Part shown: piece by piece, positions 21,076-29,914 of the stretch
Numbering within the stretch: the first letter of the stretch is position 1
Layout: each line of letters begins with the position of its first letter
From: Parathielavia appendiculata
Taxonomy: Eukaryota > Ascomycota > Sordariomycetes > Sordariales > Chaetomiaceae
Direction: 5' to 3'
DNA length: 64,000 nucleotides
Assembly: GCF_033297405.1 (NCBI RefSeq)
Contig: NW_026944222.1
Coordinates: 795,064 to 859,063, forward strand
The notes under the pieces: model-generated
Databases searched by the model: none
Told to the model about the DNA's origin: nothing
The model's input: the letters and a program-made list of their open reading frames with translations, nothing else
Program-made: the position numbers and the translations under genes

Positions 21076-24000
21076 ATGACGGTGCAACGACAGTCGCGCT
21101 TCTCCGGGGTAGACCAGGAAAGCGTTAATGCGCGCCTCCAGGCTTACACGGTCAGTGCCATTGAGGAGAAGGATAATGCGAAGCCTTTCGTTACTCAGGA
21201 CACGAAGGCGGAGCGCGATAGAATATGGGTAGCCTGGACCGAGTATGTCTTCTTCCCCTCCTTCCCAGGCTTCTTTAACCCAAAAAAATCTCGACATAAA
21301 GCCTGGGACAGATGTCCTGATGTGTTACTGACATCATCATTTCTTGAAGTTTCTGCGAACTCACTAGAAAGAAAGAAGGTGCAATCGACAGGTATGGCGC
21401 TCCCGGGATGTATGAGGCTCACCATCGAGCCCTAAAACTGATGCTAACTAAATGAAGCTGTGGTGGTGTCGACTCCTGCCGTTTCTGGGTGGACTTCGCC
21501 CGGGATCCATCAAACCCAAACGTTCTAGCACCGGTCCAGACGTTTCTACACGAATATGTGGAAAGCTCCTACAAGGAACGTGTCGTGCTAGGACCTGAGG
21601 AGCGCGCTATGGTCCGGACGGTCAACTCCGCTTATAGCGTCATTGAGATTTGGCGGAGGCTCGTCGCAGCGGCCGATTTCAACGTCCTCCGTGTTGAGCG
21701 GGCCGCGCTGCGAAGGAATGATCAAGCCCAGAAGGCCAGCCGGCTTGTACTGAAGTGGGAGCAAGAAGGCGAGAAACGCGAGGGACCCGCCTATTCAGTT
21801 GTCAAGGTATGTGCGGGTGAAACGACTCTATCACTTCCCTCCCCTTGTACAGAACTTGGATTACCTTGCATGTCATTGAGGATACTTCCTCTACGCTTCT
21901 CCTCTTCCCATTCTACGCTTCTACTATTGGTATGCTTTACTGACTAGGGCCTGGCTAGTGGATTCCCCTGAACCTGACCCCAACACTCGGGTTGGAGATG
22001 GGCTCGTCGTACGAGAAGGTCGAGGCAACAGCAGCAGACATTATCGTCATTCTTACAGCGCTATACCAGCGTGCTGATGATATACCCGCCACACCACTTA
22101 CGAGGATGTCGGTCCATCACGCGGTCCTCCAACTGGGTACCGGCGGTTTCCGTCCAGGCTGCCTTGAAAATACCCTGTGCAAGCAGTTCACCATCTCCAT
22201 CGTGCGCGATCCCGATGATCCGACCAGGGTGAAGCCCATTGTCACATACAGGATTGATCGGAACAAGATTAAGGAGGCCGAGAAGACCGTCAAATACAGG
22301 AAGAACACATCGTGAGTAGCTGCATCCGATAGCAGATGGGAGGCCAAGGACTGACGAGGTGTATCTCCTATCGCCTGTCAATAGCGTCGCCCACTCTACC
22401 ACTCTCGTGCCGTTTCCCCTCCTCGATTCGGCAAGCCTCGTGATCACCCGGGCGATACAGATGGACGCTTTAGATTTGGATGTCAGCTACAATCCCTCAG
22501 CGATCTTCTACAGCGTCCACGTCTCGGCAAAACCGGCCGCATCGACATCCCCTGGAAGGAGAAATTCCTCAACGAGCCTCTTTTCCCACTGAAATACGCA
22601 GATTTCTGGGCGATTTGGCGGCGGTGCCTCTATGTCATAGGCAGCCGGAAAGATATCCGCCCTTATTCTCTTCGCGTTGGCGCTGGAGCCCGAATGGATG
22701 GTACGTTGCTTCCAGACAATTACCGCCGCTGGACGTCAATTGACACTTGATTTTTGTAGACAGTCTATCAAGTGCCCTACGGAACTACATCATGGGCCAC
22801 TCAGGAGATGTTTTTGAAAATGACTACCAGACAGCTGTCGTCAGAGCCAATCTCGCCGCAATAGCGTTTGGGCCGAAAGCGGTGCGCCGGGATGAGACAC
22901 TCTTCAACGACCTCCGCAATATGACCCTTACACGGGACGAGGGCGCCCCAATCAAGGTGTCGGAAGCGCAGATTGCGAAGTTCCGGGAACGAAAGGATAT
23001 CGCCAAGCTCCGCGACGAGATCCAGCATACAACCAACAAGCTCGAGAAGAGCAGGCTTCGCGGCCAAATCGGCAGCGTCCTCGAGACTTGCAAAAGGCTG
23101 CAGCTCGAACAATATCGACAGGCCTACTTCAAGGAGGCGGACCGATTGCGTCTCCAAGGTCTTGAGCCGACCCCAACGCCCGGCATGGGGGGGCCGGGTA
23201 TAGCGGCTCCGGTGGCCGCCTGTTTATGGCGGTGCAGACCGCGGGACGAGGGCGAATTGCCACCGAACGACACAAGCGCAAGTGAGCAGTATGTCGATGC
23301 GCAACTGCTATACCTGTCGTTTACCGTAACTACAGCTCGTCAGCGGGCTTCGGAGGCAGCGGCACCCTCTGAATCGCGAGGAAATTCCTGCTGTTTCGCC
23401 TGCTTCAGAGGGTTTACAACACGCTCTGGCCTTACAAGGCACTTCCAAGACACCCATCTTGTCGACGGTACATTTGACAACCCTTTCGCTTGTCCCCGGT
23501 GCAGGCGCGCCGGGGCGGCAGAGGTTGTCGTCCACGGTCCAGCGCAGTGGTGCAATCACCTCGAGCATACCCATGGCCTAATCCATACACCAAGATTCAA
23601 TCGAGGTGCCAGCTACCGGGGCTGCCCGTCAAACTCGCCGTTGGCCTGCCTTCTATGCGAGGCACCCATGGCGTCTATTAGCACTCTCCTCGCCCACATG
23701 AACCGGACTGAGATTCCTCGGTATCGTAAGAACCTTCACGTCGCCTGTGGCGCCTGCACTCGTGAAGGCCACGTTGACGCCAAGCCGATGAGCATCTGGG
23801 AATGGCTGATGCACGCTTGGGACGTTCACAATTGGACTCTTCCTCACGTGGCATCGTGCCCTCTCTGCGGACATCTCTGCACCCCAGGGCCTGGTCTCCG
23901 GAGACATTTCGCCACCCAGCACAGCGACCGGCCCAGAGAGCAATTAGAGAGCGCCGCGCGCCTGGCTTCGGCAATGCCGGCAGGAGAGATGCAAGGCACC

Positions 24001-24444
24001 CATGACTCTGAGGAGCTACTCCGACCTGGCGTGGAAAAGCCCCTGTTAGGACAGTCGGCGGCAGATGTTGCGGGACGAAAGCGCAGGAGGGACGGCGACA
24101 TGGACGGCGACTACACAGCGCCAGCCGCCAAGCGCACGAAGAGCGACGGCCAGGGGGTGTGCCCCGCCCCAGCCGGTAAGTGCACGGAGGGCGACAGCGA
24201 CGGAAAGTGTCCCGCTCCGGCTGCCAGGCGCACAGAGAGCGACGGCAACAGGGAGTGCCCGGCTCCACCCGCCAAGCGCAAGAGGGCCGCCAGGCACAAG
24301 AAGGAGCTTTCCCTCCAAGGTAGAATGAGAGGCTCTCTCGTCTTGTCACTGTACATCGCAGCATATCCTCCCTCAGAGGTATCAGCGTGTTTGGCGCAAG
24401 CGCTATGTGAAGTAGACCACGTGGCCCATTGGCGGTTAGGCTAG
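21076..24444 (+). CDS. DUF3435-type tyrosine recombinase-like protein with C2H2 fingers (crypton/Starship-captain superfamily), probably frameshifted
   Basis: Exons that join in frame: 21076-21242, 21350-21391, 21458-21806, 21959-22311, from 22385, and 22760-24444, with a donor at 22701. Tyrosine-recombinase landmarks appear in order: catalytic Arg in LGTGGFRPGC, second Arg in PYSLRVGAGARM, His in LRNYIMGHSGD, and candidate nucleophile Tyr in VFENDYQTA. The region between carries text typical of DUF3435 (TLVPFPLLDSASLVITRAI and RIDIPWKEKFLNEPLFP). After a coiled region come zinc fingers (CCFACFRGFTTRSGLTRHF, then CPRCRR...HLEHTHG, CLLCEAP, CPLCGHLC...HFATQH). The frame changes once between 22500 and 22550: either a lost base, or a 32-bp intron (too short to be likely). 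The C-terminus has CPAPAxKxTESDG-like repeats and then a tail read from an antisense LINE piece. This superfamily moves cryptons and giant Starship elements; whether this copy does so is unknown. Confidence 0.75.
24298..24377 (-). mobile_element. Antisense fragment of the Tad1-like LINE 3' coding end
   Basis: Read on the minus strand, this segment gives LREDMLRCTVTRRESLSFYL followed by GGKAP. The intact-orientation LINE at 34.56-34.64 kb has LRGDMLQCTVARQGSLSFYL followed by GGKAP. The match is at protein level and opposite in direction to the recombinase gene. It supplies roughly the last 45-50 codons of the recombinase frame together with its flank. The true element limits are not visible. 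Confidence 0.6.
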
Positions 24445-24697
24445 GTTGGGCCGCAACACGACAGACGAACACACTTGTAGTGACAGAGGAGAGGGACCTA
24501 ATGAAGATTTGAGACATTCCCTTGACCGGACCAAATGCAGTACTGTGTTGTTATGTAGTCCATGGCCGCAGCAGGTGGGCGAGCGCGTCCAGATTGGTTT
24601 CAATATATGGGAGGAGATCGACGTGGAACAGCGGCCGGCAGTTGTCGTCGAGAGGGTCTGGTGGCACTTGATCTCGTACTTGTACTCTTCGTCCTCG

Positions 24698-24890
24698 GGA
24701 GGTTCGATGGTCGACGAGCGGGAGGTTCGATGGTCGACGAGCGGGAGGTTCGATGGTCGACGAGCGGGAGGTTCGATGGTCGACGAGCGGNNNNNNNNNN
24801 AGGTTCGATGGTCGACGAGCGGGAGGTTCGATGGTCGACGAGCGGGAGGTTCGATGGTCGACGAGCGGGAGGTTCGATGGTCGACGAGCG
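24698..24890. repeat. 23-bp minisatellite (VNTR) with an assembly gap
   Basis: Unit ggaggttcgatggtcgacga plus gcg, 23 bp. There are four perfect copies before and about four after a run of ten N (24791-24800). Because 23 is not a multiple of 3 and the unit has no stop codon on either strand, all six frames are open across it. The N run probably marks collapsed copies, so the real length is unknown. Confidence 0.95.
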
Positions 24891-25426
24891 GGAGGGGCTC
24901 GGGTAAAGCTCTGCACCGGACAATGGTTCCATCACCTTGCGAGTCCCTTTTCTCATCGATTTCCCTACTTTGACCTTTGCCCAACCTATCAAGCACACGA
25001 CGACGAAAATCCTTTCGCACCTCTTCGTGGTCCTCTGTTGAGTTGAGTAGAGCCTGCCAAAATTCTTCAGAGAGCGGAGTCCAGATCGACTGACGGGGGG
25101 GGAGTAACTCCAGAATGGGATGCGCGATATCGCCCTTCAGGGGGTTGGGGAGGACATTGAGAAGGGCATTTCCCATATACCAGAAGGTGCCAAATGTACC
25201 AATACATGGCGTACCAGGACAGTCTTGAAGAAGCTCAATGAAAAGGTGACCCTTCTCACGTTCTTCCAAGACCATCTTTTTATTGCAGGTGTGTCCCCCA
25301 AGACAGAGGGACGCCCGCCCGAGAAGATAGTCCAATGATAGAAAGACCGAGGGCCTTAATATCATCGCTGACCCCACGTCACTCTCTTTTGCCATGCCCT
25401 GGTAGAGCCAGGGCACGATCTTTAGG
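24891..25426. other. Intergenic, no supported gene
   Basis: Minus-strand frames through this stretch are open only because of the adjacent minisatellite. No domain is seen. Confidence 0.4.
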
Positions 25427-25546
25427 TATGACGGGAGTAGGCACGCCTGACCACTCCGCCAAACCATACCTGAAAAGGTAGGACGATGTTCGGCTGACAA
25501 CCGAACTCGCAAGCGTGCACATGAACCACTGTCACGTCCCGTGACA
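25427..25546. mobile_element. Structured miniature element, copy A (120 bp) with 5-bp target duplication
   Basis: Begins TATGACGGG and ends CCCGTGACA, a near-perfect terminal inverted repeat. It is flanked on both sides by TTAGG (25422-25426 and 25547-25551). Internal stems: GCACGC (25444-25449) with GCGTGC (25513-25518), TACCT (25467-25471) with AGGTA (25476-25480), and GTTCGG (25488-25493) with CCGAAC (25501-25506). Next to the right end is a small palindrome, TGTCACGTCCCGTGACA. Layout and loop words match copy B in the LINE at 32525-32639, while the stem sequences differ in a compensatory way. Its insertion duplicated the last bases of the neighbouring HET gene. A solo LTR is the main alternative, since copy B has TG...CA ends. 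Confidence 0.75.
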
Positions 25547-26674
25547 TTAGGAGGTTGTTGGCGGGCGGGTACTCTTCTCCACAAATGGTTTCGATGTTTT
25601 GCTGGGCAACACGTGTTTGATGACGGCGACAGCCGTGTCTCCATTTCGTAGTGTGAGAACCGACCTGTCGCTCGCAACGGGGTGTTTGAGAATGGTGGGC
25701 ACGTCAGTGACCATCCGCTTGTCCTGCAGGCTATGGTCCTCCTTGATGGTGCATGTCCATCGCAGTGGATGCATAATACGGCGAACAACGGCTAGGTCAA
25801 CCTCGACGGCTTGTTGCGACGACGGGAAGTCCGCGGCCCCGGTTTTTCCATCAAGACTGAACAACAAGGTCAACGATATTGGAAGCTGGAGGGAGCCAGT
25901 CGAGTCCTTGGCACGCCAGAACTGTGTAGAACCTTGGGTGACAGGCTTATCAGTCGTTGCATCCGAGGACATGAGCCGGAGAGGAAGCAAGGGGGTGGTC
26001 CCCCTTATCGTGATAGCAGCGGTTTTCGAACATGAAAGCACGACATCGATGCCTGCAGCCTCTCCTGCAGAAGAGGGGACAACTGAAAACAAGGGCAAAA
26101 CCGCGCTCGGCGCCATGGCCAGGTACATCTCCCTGCTCTCAAACTGGAAGGCTTCGGGTCCTGCCCGTCCGGGGATGGTCGCGATCTCCTCGATCAGCCC
26201 ACAGAGGCTGAACTTGGACCCAATGTTGTGCCAATCGGCCGTGTAAAACTCGAGCGTTGCTGGCGCGATGAGCTCCTGCAGACACCAGCCGCGGGTGAAC
26301 CAGCGGGCGGCGCGGAACTCTTGTTCCGGGAACACGAAGCCCGGATGGGAGGCCAGTACGTCTTCGAGATGCACGTAGCAGACCTGCGCGCCTTGATACC
26401 AGGCGAACATTGAGTTGATGGCCTCGGAGAGCTCGGCGCTCGACGTCTTGTCGATGCAGCAAGTGTCGACCCAGACCCATTCGAGCGTGTCCATGAGGGC
26501 CTGGCGGCAGCATCCGAGTATCTTGGCGTATCCCTTCTTTTTGTCTCGCTCGGGCGACGTGATGTCTGAGAAGCTCACTTCCTCCGCTCCCCACGTATGC
26601 GACAGGATGGCGTAAGGAGGAATCTCCCCCGCAAACTGAGCCAGCTCAAGGGTTTTCGCGTTGAGGAGACGCAT
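25547..26674 (-). CDS. HET-domain protein (heterokaryon incompatibility type), probably C-terminally altered
   Basis: Intronless, 375 residues. The HET domain is complete in its first blocks: MRLLNAKTLELAQF, YAILSHTWGAEEVSFSDI, then WVWVDTCCIDKTSSAELSEA, INSMFAWYQGAQVCYVHLED, and RWFTRGWCLQELIAPATLEF. HET proteins trigger cell death after fusion of incompatible fungal cells, and many act with NLR partners. After about residue 185 the usual HET-E/HET-D continuation (the RVED.AYCLLGIF region) is missing, and unrelated text follows (ESREMYLAMAPS). The stop codon lies inside the 5-bp target duplication of the structured element at 25427-25546, so the original 3' end was probably changed by that insertion. 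Whether the protein works is unclear. Confidence 0.85.
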   Translation of the reverse strand: MRLLNAKTLELAQFAGEIPPYAILSHTWGAEEVSFSDITSPERDKKKGYAKILGCCRQALMDTLEWVWVDTCCIDKTSSAELSEAINSMFAWYQGAQVCYVHLEDVLASHPGFVFPEQEFRAARWFTRGWCLQELIAPATLEFYTADWHNIGSKFSLCGLIEEIATIPGRAGPEAFQFESREMYLAMAPSAVLPLFSVVPSSAGEAAGIDVVLSCSKTAAITIRGTTPLLPLRLMSSDATTDKPVTQGSTQFWRAKDSTGSLQLPISLTLLFSLDGKTGAADFPSSQQAVEVDLAVVRRIMHPLRWTCTIKEDHSLQDKRMVTDVPTILKHPVASDRSVLTLRNGDTAVAVIKHVLPSKTSKPFVEKSTRPPTTS

Positions 26675-27114
26675 CGTTGAACGCTCGTCGCGGATTTGGA
26701 CGTCGGGCTCGGGTGAGTCGCTTCACTGGAAAGCTGTCAATCTCCATGTTAGCGCGAACGAGGCCGAGGCGAGGTTGAGAGTGGGCTTTTGAGGCACCTA
26801 CCGCACCTTTGGAAAGCAAGTTGGAGTTGGATTGTTTGACAGCTCAGCTTTGGATGCCGAGTCTGAGAACTATCCCCCTCAGCGGCTGAGCGGCCCCCGC
26901 ACAACTGCATGATAAGAACACCCAATCATCAAACCTCAGGGCAAAGAGCCAATGGCCAAATGGGCGTGGGCTGCTGTTGCTAAAGTTAGGTACCTTGAGT
27001 ACCTTTCAAATCTGCCCCGTTGGGGTTTGCCTCTTGCGTTCAAGTGGCACTCTAGGTACTGCCCATGTTCTAAGAATACAATAAAGAAGGACATGTATCA
27101 TCGGGAAGGCAATG
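26675..27114. other. Intergenic, HET promoter side and 3' flank of the Hce2 gene
   Basis: Presumed promoter and leader of the minus-strand HET gene. A direct gtacctt repeat (aggtaccttgagtaccttt) lies near 26988-27006. No gene is supported. Confidence 0.4.
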
Positions 27115-28338
27115 TCACACTGAGTAGATTCCCCACAGGACACCGTGCCAGGGCTTGTGCAACGAGGTACCCTGGCGGTCCATGTATCCCTTGGCCCCGA
27201 CCTTGCCACTGCCGCCAAACCTCCCGACAGCGTCGTTGATGAGGTCGATGACGTCCTGGCCGCCGACGCTGAAGTAGAGATTGTCCCCGGTCCAGGTCGG
27301 CTCGACGCCGAACGCACAGCCGCCGGCCGAAGCAATCGTGGAGTGGCCGTGCCCGATGATGACGTTCCAGCTGGTGTCGGGATCGCCCTCGATGTTGCGG
27401 ATGATTCCGAGGCAGTCGTCGACCGAGGGCGACGCGGCGCTCGTCTGGTCCTCAAACGACGAGTCGCCGCAGGAGTTGCGGCCCAGCGGCGCGTCGCACG
27501 GGTAGTTGGCCGTCGGTGCGTGGCCGCCCTTTTCCCACCCCCGGAAGGCCACCTCGGGGCTGCACACGGGCAGCCGCACAAAGCCCGGCGTCGTGATGTC
27601 GACGCTCATCAGCGCGTGGGCGGTGCCCTGGTCGCTCGTGTCGGGGAACCCGCCGCCGTTCCGCTTGCCGTTGGCCATCCACGTGCGCACCGACCCGCGG
27701 ATTAGGTCTTCCTTGGTGATGTCTCCAAAGTCGGCGAGCCGCTCGATTCCCGGCGGCGCTGAGAACATGTTGTCCCAGCACGTCTCCAAACATGTGAAGG
27801 CCTGGCCGGCCGGGTGGACCAGGTAGTACCGCCTGCCGTCGACGCAGGCGCCCGTGGCCTCCATGGTGGCGTCCAGGAGGTACTTGTCCAGCGGCTTGTC
27901 GGCATCGCAGCCGAAGCCCGAGTCCAGGACAAAGGCGTAGCTCCTCGACACGCGCCATAGGGCGGGAATGGCGAAGCCGAAGAAGGTCTTTTTGATGTTG
28001 GCGGTCAGCTCCTCGGTCGCGTTGATCTGCTGCGGCCGCTCCACGCCCTGGGGCCACATGCCATTGACCAGCTTGCCGTCCGAGATGAGGTTGTACAGCG
28101 TGTTGAGCTCGGCGTCGGTCAGCTTGTGGTTTGTTTGGCCGTCCAGCTTCTTGCCGTAGAAGAGCCTCCCAACGGCACGCTCTGTAACGCCGCGCCAACT
28201 GTCGACGACCTTGCTCATGTAGTTGGAGAACTTGTCCTGGTCCTCGTCCCTCCACGGTGTGTCGCTGCCATCTGGCAACAGGTCCTTGGGTATCACAACC
28301 AAAAGAAACCAAGCGCTCCAAGCGCAGCCGCCAAACAC
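27115..28338 (-). CDS. Hce2 (Ecp2-like effector) domain protein
   Basis: The C-terminal part carries the Hce2 signature: SVDDCLGIIRNIEGDPDTSW, then IASAGGCAFGVEPTW, NLYFSVGGQDVIDLINDAVG and KVGAKGYM, ending VLWGIY. Hce2 is named after Ecp2, a secreted necrosis-inducing effector, and is widespread in fungi. The first 250 residues contain YMSKVVDSWRGVTERAVGRL, SRSYAFVLDSGFGCDADKP and AGQAFTCLETCWDNMFSAPP, which I cannot assign. The upstream part overlaps the end of the DUF7136 gene in another frame. The first codon of the frame is GTG, and there is no signal peptide, which is odd for this family. Near the C-terminus one expected Cys (usually MDCxG) is Arg (MDRQG). A true upstream exon, or a fusion with the preceding gene, is possible. 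Confidence 0.7.
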   Translation of the reverse strand: MFGGCAWSAWFLLVVIPKDLLPDGSDTPWRDEDQDKFSNYMSKVVDSWRGVTERAVGRLFYGKKLDGQTNHKLTDAELNTLYNLISDGKLVNGMWPQGVERPQQINATEELTANIKKTFFGFAIPALWRVSRSYAFVLDSGFGCDADKPLDKYLLDATMEATGACVDGRRYYLVHPAGQAFTCLETCWDNMFSAPPGIERLADFGDITKEDLIRGSVRTWMANGKRNGGGFPDTSDQGTAHALMSVDITTPGFVRLPVCSPEVAFRGWEKGGHAPTANYPCDAPLGRNSCGDSSFEDQTSAASPSVDDCLGIIRNIEGDPDTSWNVIIGHGHSTIASAGGCAFGVEPTWTGDNLYFSVGGQDVIDLINDAVGRFGGSGKVGAKGYMDRQGTSLHKPWHGVLWGIYSV

Positions 28339-29114
28339 GCCACGCCCGCGACGGCCAGTCGGTCAGCGGCATTGTCTTTTGAGCAGTCCACGGTGGTGTC
28401 ATTGGCAGCTTTGTAGGGGCAGAGATCGGATATCATGGACGCCGATATGCTCTCGGCAACAGCAGAGTTGATCTCGACCTGGCAAGGATTCGCGGTCGGG
28501 GTAGGGCTGGAGGAAGCCAGCACGGCGCAATTCGCGTTGGCATAGGCCCACGGTTCCGAGGTATCGTGGGGAACCCATCGGGTCTCGTCGGTGACGTTAA
28601 TGGCGACGCCTGATTGTGCGCACGTCCCCTCGTTGTTGTTTGCCGTGGCGGCGACGAGATCCACCGCCTGCCCTCCGCTCTTGATGGTGAACTCGATGCC
28701 CAGCGTCAAGCGCTCAGTCCTGTTGCCATGGAAAGCGGGCACCTCGCCGCTCAAATCGCAGCTGATCCAGCGTGCCCACCAGAACAGCTCCAAGTGGCCC
28801 TCGTCACCCATCCATCTCAGGTTTGGCCAGTCATAGACAAAGTATGGCTCATCATAGCTGGTCCCGCTCGTCAAGTTCAAGTCATGGTCGCGGCCTGCAA
28901 GCGTCTCACTGGTCGGGCCGGTTGTGTTCAGTATCGTCCAGCCGATGCGAAGTAGGAGATGCTGCGCGAGATGGGCGTTGCGGAGAGCGAACACGATTGG
29001 GAACCATGTCCGCGGGGCGTATGTCTCGTTGCGTGGAAACACCAGGTCGATCTCCAGGACGCCGGCAGCGTCAACCATGGCCGCGAGGCAGGCCAGCACC
29101 ACTAGCAGGCGCAT
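28293..29114 (-). CDS. DUF7136-type secreted protein with a C-terminal hydrophobic anchor
   Basis: The ATG at 29114 opens a signal peptide (MRLLVVLACLAAMVDA). The next text, AGVLEIDLVFPRNETYAP then WFPIVFALRNAHLAQ, is the typical start of DUF7136 fungal extracellular proteins. Five or more N-glycosylation sites (NET, NTT, NLT, NRT, NVT) and paired Cys support secretion. The protein ends in a hydrophobic segment (VAGVACLAAALGALGFFWL) right before the stop, which fits a GPI anchor or a membrane tail. The function is unknown. The last 46 bases overlap the Hce2 reading frame on the same strand, so both may belong to one transcript. Confidence 0.75.
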   Translation of the reverse strand: MRLLVVLACLAAMVDAAGVLEIDLVFPRNETYAPRTWFPIVFALRNAHLAQHLLLRIGWTILNTTGPTSETLAGRDHDLNLTSGTSYDEPYFVYDWPNLRWMGDEGHLELFWWARWISCDLSGEVPAFHGNRTERLTLGIEFTIKSGGQAVDLVAATANNNEGTCAQSGVAINVTDETRWVPHDTSEPWAYANANCAVLASSSPTPTANPCQVEINSAVAESISASMISDLCPYKAANDTTVDCSKDNAADRLAVAGVACLAAALGALGFFWL

Positions 29115-29914
29115 GCTTGGGTGGCCTTGAGTGGCAGCTGGAGCCGAGATGAGGTTTGGTTGGGGCGGCGGCAGTGATGGCTTTTCGATGTTGCCAATGC
29201 AGGGGAAACGGGAAAAGGATCTGGTGGACGTGTGAGAGAACGAGACAAAGGAGAGGGGGGAGAGCTGGAACAAACAAAGGACAAGTCGAATGACTGGTCA
29301 TCTTCGTTGGGGCTCCAAAATCGCCCGATCCAACTAGTCGTCAAGGCTACCTTTGAATTTCGATTTTGACGACCTCTTGGCTTTGTAGCCGCCGTCTCCC
29401 CAAACTGTGTGGCCCTTACTGTGTACCAGAACGCTCCAATATCCGTTCACCATCCACCCTCAATGCACCCAATCAGAAGGTCTCGGCTTTTTAGCCGTGG
29501 TGCGGGCAGACTGGGAGCAAAACCGTGAGAAACCGAGGGTTGGGGTTGGGGACACCGAGGCCGCGGAAGTGTGTCCGTACTCCGTACTGTCTTGACAGTT
29601 GCTAGTGCAAAATCTGAAAGCGCCGAGAAGTTTGGGCTGCAAACCCCGCATTTGGGCGCACTCCACACCTGTTCCCGCAGCTTGCCCTTGATTCGTGCAG
29701 ACCACGTGACGGGATTCGCGAACCATATCTTGAGCTCCGTCGGGCAGGTGCGCTTTCGAGACGTGAATTGGTGCAAGTCTTCAATACCGTCTGTCAGGTT
29801 CGCGCGGCCGGCGACTTTTGAAACCAACAGCTGCTGCCACATCGACCGCTCAAGAGCTCAACCAGCGCACAGTGCGCGCGCACACCACTAGGCACAGCCC
29901 GCGGGCGAGAAGCA
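29115..29914. promoter_or_regulatory. Divergent promoter region between the DUF7136 and FAR1-type genes
   Basis: Eight hundred bases separate two genes transcribed away from each other. A CT-rich leader precedes the DUF7136 ATG on its strand (29150-29290). The region has no coding motif. Individual factor sites were not identified. Confidence 0.4.

Noticed and set aside
23678..24517. 279-codon minus-strand frame opposite the recombinase
   Set aside because: Only the short LINE-derived piece is meaningful; the rest is the shadow of the plus-strand repeats and zinc-finger region.
24436..25788. 450-codon minus-strand frame and the matching plus-strand frames over the minisatellite
   Set aside because: The 23-bp unit lacks stops in every frame; the flanking text has no domain and overlaps the HET gene and the structured element.
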